From assembly GCA_013695925.1 (NCBI GenBank), contig JACCZO010000292.1:1-19579 (forward strand): a DNA stretch of 19,579 nt, given 5' to 3'. Every line of letters begins with the position of its first letter. Position 1 is the stretch's first letter. Under the pieces are notes generated by a model. The model saw only the letters and a program-made list of their open reading frames with translations, was not told the DNA's origin and made no database searches. This document shows, piece after piece, positions 15,321 through 19,579 of the stretch. Source of the DNA: Chthoniobacterales bacterium (GTDB lineage Bacteria; Verrucomicrobiota; Verrucomicrobiia; Chthoniobacterales; UBA10450). The position numbers were made by a program, and so were the translations under genes.

Positions 15321-15494
15321 GGGGAGCACGGGGCTGCCAGCCCGTTCGTGTTTGGCTGCCAGCCAAATGCGTTTTGCGCGCCGCGCAACCTGCCCCGACG
15401 AGCTGACGGCCCCGTCCACTCTGACACTCGACAGTGGCCCCTCCGCCTTCGAGGCAGACTGCCTCCAACAACGGGCTGGCAGCCCGTGCTCCCC
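15321..15494. repeat. structured palindromic island between convergent genes
   Basis: The 207-bp gap between the pump gene and the amidohydrolase carries near-perfect inverted 25-26-base ends (15321-15346 and 15470-15494; one extra G in the left copy). Inside and within the arms are short-loop hairpins: ACGGGGCT-gcc-AGCCCGT (15328-15345), TTTGGCT-gcc-AGCCAAA (15351-15367), GAGGCA-gac-TGCCTC (15451-15465) and ACGGGCT-ggc-AGCCCGT (15471-15487). No open reading frame or target-site duplication is visible. It may be a REP cluster or MITE-like element and may act as a two-way terminator. Confidence 0.75.
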
Positions 15495-15518
15495 GGAGGA
15501 TGCGACGCCCGCCCGCGC

Positions 15519-16769
15519 CTAACGAGCCTCGATCCACTCCATTGCCGTCGACGCCAACCGATCGAAAGCGCGCACCGCGAGCTCGAGATGCTCCTCCCTG
15601 GTGTCTTCAATCTTGTTATGGCTGATCCCGTGCAGGCTCTGCACGAACATCATCACGGTCGGAATCCTGGAGCGCGCAACTTCCGCCGCGTCGTGCAAGG
15701 GGCCCGACGGCAAGCGGTGCGATTTGCCGCAAGTTTCCTGAATCGCGGCGTCACAGAGATCGATCAGTTCGTCGTCGAAAGGGATCGGCTCGATCTGCCA
15801 GAGCCGCTCCCACGCCACCGTCACGTTTCCTTCCTGCGCGAACCGCTTGCTCGCCTCCCGCGCTTCGCCCAGCATGGCGGCCAGGGCGGCGGCCTCGAGA
15901 TGCCGTTGATCGAGTGTGATCCGGCATTCCTCGACCACGCTGGTCACAATTCCCGGTTTCGTTAGGCAGGAGCCGATCGTGCAAACGCCACCATGGCGTT
16001 CCGTGATTCGATAAATTTCCGGGCTCATCTTCGCCGCGGCGAGAAAGGCGTCCTTCCGCCGATTCATCGGCGTGCTGCCGGAATGCGCCGCCTGACCGTG
16101 GAAAGTGAGGGCGTGCCGCTCGACCCCGAACGTTCCGAGGACCGCGCCTAACGGCAGCTCGAGATCGAGCAGGACCGGGCCCTGCTCAACGTGCAGCTCG
16201 AGATAGGCCGCGGCCTCGGCAAGTTGGCGATTCGATTCCTTGACGTTCTCGAAATCGATCCCTTGTCCGTGGAGCGCGCCCGGCAAGGTGACTCCGTCTT
16301 TGTCCGTCAGACCGCGGGCTTCGGCCATGTCGAGATTTCCCGAGCAGGCAGAGGAACCGAAAAGACTCTTCCCGAAACGCGCCCCCTCTTCATCGGCCCA
16401 ATCGACCAAGCGCACCGTGACCGGCGGCCGGCCATCATATTGCGTCCCGATTCGGCGCAGGATTTCCAAACCGGCGAGCGTGTTGAGGCAGCCGTCGAGC
16501 CAGCCGCCGTTAGGCACGGAATCAATGTGACCACCGATGAGCAGCGCCTCCTCCGATTTGCCGCGCAACGTCATCCAAAGATTGCCCGCCGCGTCGCGCT
16601 CGACCTCCACGCCGGCCGCGCGTGCCTTCTCTTCCAGCCAGCGGCGGGCCTTCGCCCAGGTCTCGGTAAAAGCGACGCGTTGCGCGCCGTTCTCGTCGCC
16701 CGTCAGGCGACGCAATTCCTTCAGCTCCTCGACCGTTCGTGTTGGTTCCAGCGTGTTCACGGAATCCAT
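15519..16769 (-). CDS. M20-family Zn-dependent amidohydrolase (hydantoinase/carbamoylase type)
   Basis: This 416-residue enzyme resembles N-carbamoyl-L-amino-acid hydrolases, allantoate amidohydrolases and beta-ureidopropionases. Probable zinc and catalytic residues are His81 (GGHIDSVPNGG), Asp92 (WLDG), Glu127/Glu128 (ADEEGARF) and His193 (LHVEQG). A later His lies in LPSGPLHDAAEV, and GISHNKIED holds the C-terminal ligand region. The dimerisation domain contains HALTFHGQAAHSGSTPMNRRKDA. Substrate cannot be assigned: hyuC, allC and ureidopropionase activities share these motifs. The frame is open to 17183, but homology begins near the ATG at 16769, and the extension would overlap the next gene. 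It lies 107 bases downstream of the glycosidase stop. Its TAG stop is inside an iterated-motif copy (15517-15523). Confidence 0.92.
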   Translation of the reverse strand: MDSVNTLEPTRTVEELKELRRLTGDENGAQRVAFTETWAKARRWLEEKARAAGVEVERDAAGNLWMTLRGKSEEALLIGGHIDSVPNGGWLDGCLNTLAGLEILRRIGTQYDGRPPVTVRLVDWADEEGARFGKSLFGSSACSGNLDMAEARGLTDKDGVTLPGALHGQGIDFENVKESNRQLAEAAAYLELHVEQGPVLLDLELPLGAVLGTFGVERHALTFHGQAAHSGSTPMNRRKDAFLAAAKMSPEIYRITERHGGVCTIGSCLTKPGIVTSVVEECRITLDQRHLEAAALAAMLGEAREASKRFAQEGNVTVAWERLWQIEPIPFDDELIDLCDAAIQETCGKSHRLPSGPLHDAAEVARSRIPTVMMFVQSLHGISHNKIEDTREEHLELAVRAFDRLASTAMEWIEAR

Positions 16770-16823
16770 CCTAAAAGCCGTCGCCCTACTGACAAGCCGC
16801 GAGTGCGCGAACCGGCGCCCCCC

Positions 16824-16876
16824 CAAGGAGCGGCGGTTTGCAACCGCCGGGGGCGCTTCCAAAGCGCCCCTCCTTG
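16824..16876. terminator. nested hairpins between the glycosidase and amidohydrolase genes
   Basis: CGGCGGTT-tgc-AACCGCCG (16831-16849) and GGGGCGCTT-cca-AAGCGCCCC (16850-16870) stand side by side. They are enclosed by CAAGGAG (16824-16830) and CTCCTTG (16870-16876). A wider TGACAAG/CTTGTCA pair (16790-16796, 16873-16879) encloses everything. On the - strand the element starts right after the glycosidase stop codon. It probably terminates or stabilises that transcript; there is no U tract. Confidence 0.65.
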
Positions 16877-19561
16877 TCAAAGATCCGTGAACGGATCGCG
16901 GTTGGCGATCGTCCCCCGGCTGCCCTGCTGCTGAATCAACTTGGCCACCAATCCCGTCCAGCCGGTCTGATGACTCGCCCCCAGCCCGGCGCCGGTGTCG
17001 CCGTGAAAATATTCGTGAAAGAGATAGCGCTCGCGATCCTCCGCCCTGCCTAACGACTCGCCGGAGGCGCGCGCAAAGGGCCGCTCTCCCTTTTCGTCCT
17101 TCAACCAAAGCTTGATCAGGCGGTTGGAAAGCGCATTTGCAACCTCGTCCAGGGTGAGAAATTGCCCGGAGCCGGTCGGGCATTCGACCTTGAAATCATC
17201 CCCGTAGTAATGATGAAATTTCTGGAGCGATTCGATCAGGAGAAAATTGATTGGGAACCAGACCGGCCCGCGCCAGTTGGAGTTCCCGCCGAAGAGCCCG
17301 GTCTGCGATTCGGCCGGCTCGTAGCCGACCACTTTTTGTTCGCCCCGCACCTCCAGCGTGTAGGGATTGTCCCGGTGAAATTTGCTCAGCGACCGCACCC
17401 CGCAATCGCTCAGGAACTCCTCCGGATTGAGCATGCGCCGGAGGAGGCACTTCATCCGGTGCCCGCGGGTCAGGGCGATCAGCCGCCGTTGGCCCACGCC
17501 CGGGACCTGCCAGTGCGAGATGAGGCCGGCTAAATCCGGGCGATTAGTCAGGTACCATTCCAGGCGCCCGGCAAAACCGGGCATCGCCTCGAGCAGAGCC
17601 GGCTCGATTGTTTCCACGGCCAGGAGCGGCATCAGTCCGACTAACGAGCGCACCCGCAGCGGCAGATAGCCATTCCCCGGGGTGTGAAGGACGTCGTAGT
17701 AAAATTCGTCCGCTTCATCCCAGAGCCCGATCCCCTGACCGCCCGCGTTGTTCATCGCCGCTGCGATTCCCAGAAAATGCTCGAAGAACTTCGTCGCGAT
17801 ATTTTCGTAAACCGGGTTTTCGCGCGCCAGTTCGAGCGCGGTTCGCATCATCGTTAGGCAAAACATTCCCATCCAGCTCGTCCCATCACTCTGCTCGAGC
17901 CGGCTCCCATCGGAAAAAGACGCGCTCCGGTCGAAGACCCCGATGTTGTCGAGGCCGAGAAAGCCGCCCTCGAAAATGTTGCGTCCGCCGGAATCCTTCC
18001 GATTCACCCACCAGGTGAAATTGATCAGGAGCTTGTGGAAAACTGTCTCGAGAAAAGCGCGGTCGCCCTTCCCAGTGGCGTGCTCCTCCATTTTATAGAC
18101 GCGCCAGGCCGCCCACCCGAGTACCGGCGGATTGACGTCGCTGAAGTTCCACTCGTAGGCCGGAATCTGTCCGTTCGGGTGCTGGTACCATTCGCGGAGG
18201 ATGATATCGAGCTGGTTCTTGGCAAACCTGGAGTCGACCAGCGCGAGCGGGATGCAGTGAAAAGCGAGGTCCCAGGCTGCATACCAGGGGTATTCCCATG
18301 CGTCCGGCATGGACATGACGCACCTGGTGTAGACGTGGCTCCACTCCGCGTTACGTCCGGTCTTGCGCTCTTTAGGCGGGGCCGGCTGGGCCGGGTCGCC
18401 CTTCAGCCAGTCCTCGACCACGTAATGGTAAAATTGTTTCGTCCAGAGCATGCCGGCGAGCGCCTGGCGCTGGATCGTGCAATGTTCCGCGCTCAGGCAA
18501 CTGGGCGCGAGCGCGCGGTAGAATTCGTCGGCTTCCTCGCGGCGTTGCGCGAAAATCTCATCGAACTGCGGGAACGCGTCGCGGGCGCCCCCCGCCATCG
18601 GCTGCAGACGCAAGCGGATCGCGCGCGCCTCGGAGGGGCCGAGTGTCATTTGGTAATGCACCGCCGCTTTCGTTCCCATCCGATCCTGATTGACCGCCGC
18701 GGAATTTCCCCTAACGACGGCCTCGTGAAAGCCGTCTTTTACATGCCGGGAGGTGTTCGGAACGCCGTAGAGCAGCTGCAGGTTCGTCTCATTTTCGGTG
18801 AAGAGGAGCGGCCCCGCCGACTCGGCGACGAGCCGATATTCACCGAGCGTAGCGTGACTTGCCTCGATCACTCCCACCGCGTCTGAATGGTCGCTCCCGA
18901 CGCGCAGGTTGGGTCGCGGCAGGTCAGCCTCCCAACTCCAGGTGTTGCGAAACCAGAGGTTCGGAAGGAGGTGGAGGGTGGCTGCTTCCGGCCCGCGATT
19001 CGTAAGGGTGGCCCGGATGAGCAGATCGTCCGGAGCCGTTTTTGCGTACTCGATCGTGATGTCGAAATACCGATTCTCGCGCAGGACGCCGGTTTCCCAG
19101 AGTTCGAACTCCGGTTCCATCCTCGAGCGCTCCGCGCTTCGCCTAACGAGTTCTTCGTAGGGAAAGGCCGCCTGCGGATAACGGTAAGTCATCCGCATGT
19201 AGGAATGAGTCGGAGTGTTGTCCTCGAAGAAGAATATCTCTTTGACATCCTCGCCGTGATTTCCCTGCGGACCAGTCAGACCGAAGAGGCGCTCTTTCAG
19301 AAACGGATCGCGCCCGTTCCAAAAAGCGAAGGCAAAGCAGAGGCGTTGCTGGAAATCGCAAATCCCGCCGATCCCATCTTCGCCCCAGCGATAGGCGCGC
19401 GAGCGAGCATGGTCGTGCGGGAAATAATTCCAGGCGTCGCCATTCGTGCTGTAATCCTCGCGCACCGTCCCCCATTGACGCTCGCTCAGGTAAGGCCCCC
19501 ACAAATGCCAGCGCTCGTCGCGATGGTTGTTCTGCTCGAGGCGGCGCTGCTCGGCGTTCAT
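16877..19561 (-). CDS. MGH1/GH63-like glycosidase
   Basis: This 894-residue protein resembles the mannosylglycerate hydrolase (MGH1)/GH63 alpha-glucosidase superfamily. An N-terminal beta-rich region covers about residues 1-350, including WGPYLSERQWGTVREDYS and LTNRGPEAATLHLLPNLWFRNTWSW. An (alpha/alpha)6 barrel runs to the end. WEYPWYAAWDLAFH contains the Asp expected as general acid. Near the C-terminus, GGNSNWRGPVWFPIN and EYFHGDTGAGLGASHQTGWTGL hold the family's second catalytic region with the Glu of HEYF. No signal peptide is seen, so it is probably cytosolic and may act on trehalose-like, glucosylglycerol-type or other small alpha-glucosides. The ATG at 19561 fits the conserved start; the frame runs to the window edge. 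The upstream region is cut off. Confidence 0.88.
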   Translation of the reverse strand: MNAEQRRLEQNNHRDERWHLWGPYLSERQWGTVREDYSTNGDAWNYFPHDHARSRAYRWGEDGIGGICDFQQRLCFAFAFWNGRDPFLKERLFGLTGPQGNHGEDVKEIFFFEDNTPTHSYMRMTYRYPQAAFPYEELVRRSAERSRMEPEFELWETGVLRENRYFDITIEYAKTAPDDLLIRATLTNRGPEAATLHLLPNLWFRNTWSWEADLPRPNLRVGSDHSDAVGVIEASHATLGEYRLVAESAGPLLFTENETNLQLLYGVPNTSRHVKDGFHEAVVRGNSAAVNQDRMGTKAAVHYQMTLGPSEARAIRLRLQPMAGGARDAFPQFDEIFAQRREEADEFYRALAPSCLSAEHCTIQRQALAGMLWTKQFYHYVVEDWLKGDPAQPAPPKERKTGRNAEWSHVYTRCVMSMPDAWEYPWYAAWDLAFHCIPLALVDSRFAKNQLDIILREWYQHPNGQIPAYEWNFSDVNPPVLGWAAWRVYKMEEHATGKGDRAFLETVFHKLLINFTWWVNRKDSGGRNIFEGGFLGLDNIGVFDRSASFSDGSRLEQSDGTSWMGMFCLTMMRTALELARENPVYENIATKFFEHFLGIAAAMNNAGGQGIGLWDEADEFYYDVLHTPGNGYLPLRVRSLVGLMPLLAVETIEPALLEAMPGFAGRLEWYLTNRPDLAGLISHWQVPGVGQRRLIALTRGHRMKCLLRRMLNPEEFLSDCGVRSLSKFHRDNPYTLEVRGEQKVVGYEPAESQTGLFGGNSNWRGPVWFPINFLLIESLQKFHHYYGDDFKVECPTGSGQFLTLDEVANALSNRLIKLWLKDEKGERPFARASGESLGRAEDRERYLFHEYFHGDTGAGLGASHQTGWTGLVAKLIQQQGSRGTIANRDPFTDL

Positions 19562-19567
19562 TGCCGG

Positions 19568-19579
19568 ATGGTAGCGCAA
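19568..19579. repeat. start of a second infB/rbfA-type hairpin element
   Basis: The last 12 bases, ATGGTAGCGCAA, are identical to 5055-5066, where the 22-base left arm of the infB/rbfA double hairpin begins. Here too the sequence stands directly upstream of a - strand start codon. The window ends before the arm is complete, so this is a likely but unproven second copy. Confidence 0.5.

Larger units (their letters stand above)
1962..19149. repeat. dispersed iterated motif TCGTTAGGCR (GTTAGGC core)
   Basis: Exact GTTAGGC copies start at 2267, 2943, 4428, 5864, 7472, 7760, 9840, 10596, 11565, 13386, 13520, 15961, 16509 and 17853. The inverse GCCTAAC starts at 3430, 5651, 8124, 10113, 12824, 15517, 16146, 17048 and 19141. 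GTTAGG or CCTAAC without the last base occurs at 1965, 4648, 12566, 12882 and 18710. The motif is absent from 1-1960 and from 13527-15516. The usual flanks are TC on the left and C then R on the right. It lies in both coding and intergenic DNA. Counted by eye. Confidence 0.85.

Noticed and set aside
10731..15419. Long - strand frames at 10731-11741, 11781-12548, 13590-14549 and 14550-15419
   Set aside because: All are shadows of the adaptor and RND pump genes, which carry full sets of family motifs.
16770..17183. N-terminal extension of the amidohydrolase
   Set aside because: The extra 138 codons are Arg/Gly-rich and unlike the family, pass through the hairpin cluster and overlap the glycosidase in another frame. 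Homology begins at the ATG at 16769.
18035..18886. + strand open frame of 283 codons
   Set aside because: Antisense to the glycosidase; no motif and no promoter.
2267..19147. TTAGGC as a telomere-type repeat
   Set aside because: TTAGGC is the nematode telomere unit, but here the copies are single and dispersed in bacterial genes, never in tandem.

Overview
The window is about 60% GC and densely coded. It looks like a chromosomal segment of a free-living bacterium, most likely a member of the Verrucomicrobiota (Chthoniobacter-like lineages). That placement is an inference from gene content: a nusA-infB-rbfA-nrnA-truB-ribF cluster, an IF-2 with a long Lys/Ala/Pro/Thr-rich N-terminus, a DUF6249-type membrane protein beside an ECF sigma factor, and many palindromic intergenic elements. 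No marker gene settles it.

Layout. Positions 1-310 hold a low-complexity repeat, tRNA-Gly(GCC) and a hairpin. Positions 311-1968 (+) encode a DUF6249-like membrane protein, an ECF sigma factor and a small two-TM protein that may be its anti-sigma partner. A hairpin at 1974-2004 separates these from a convergent leftward operon (8739 down to 2000, - strand): nusA, infB, rbfA, nrnA, truB, ribF. This operon covers transcription elongation/termination, translation initiation, ribosome maturation, nanoRNA/pAp turnover, tRNA pseudouridylation and FAD synthesis. A plausible promoter (8812-8840) is followed by a strong intrinsic-terminator-like hairpin with a U6 tract inside the leader, which suggests attenuation of nusA. 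Divergently, a PMT/ArnT-like membrane glycosyltransferase (8965-10356, +) precedes a compact efflux operon: a SlyA-like MarR regulator, an RND periplasmic adaptor and an RND pump (10393-15311). A perfect 18-bp palindrome at the regulator's start matches the SlyA operator consensus. Convergent to the pump are an M20-family amidohydrolase and an 894-residue MGH1/GH63-like glycosidase (- strand, 19561 down to 15519).

The most unusual signal is not a gene. The heptamer GTTAGGC (consensus TCGTTAGGCR) occurs about 23 times on the two strands, where roughly 2.4 would be expected at equal base frequencies. Another five or so copies keep GTTAGG. It appears in both orientations, in every reading frame of genes that lie in both directions, across stop codons and in intergenic DNA, so it behaves as a DNA-level iterated motif rather than a protein or codon effect. 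A second theme is a set of intergenic hairpins with a 6-9-bp stem and a 3-nt loop. Their stems differ in sequence but keep pairing (infB/rbfA junction, 15321-15494, 16831-16870), resembling REP/BIME-type elements. All coordinates and counts were read by eye.
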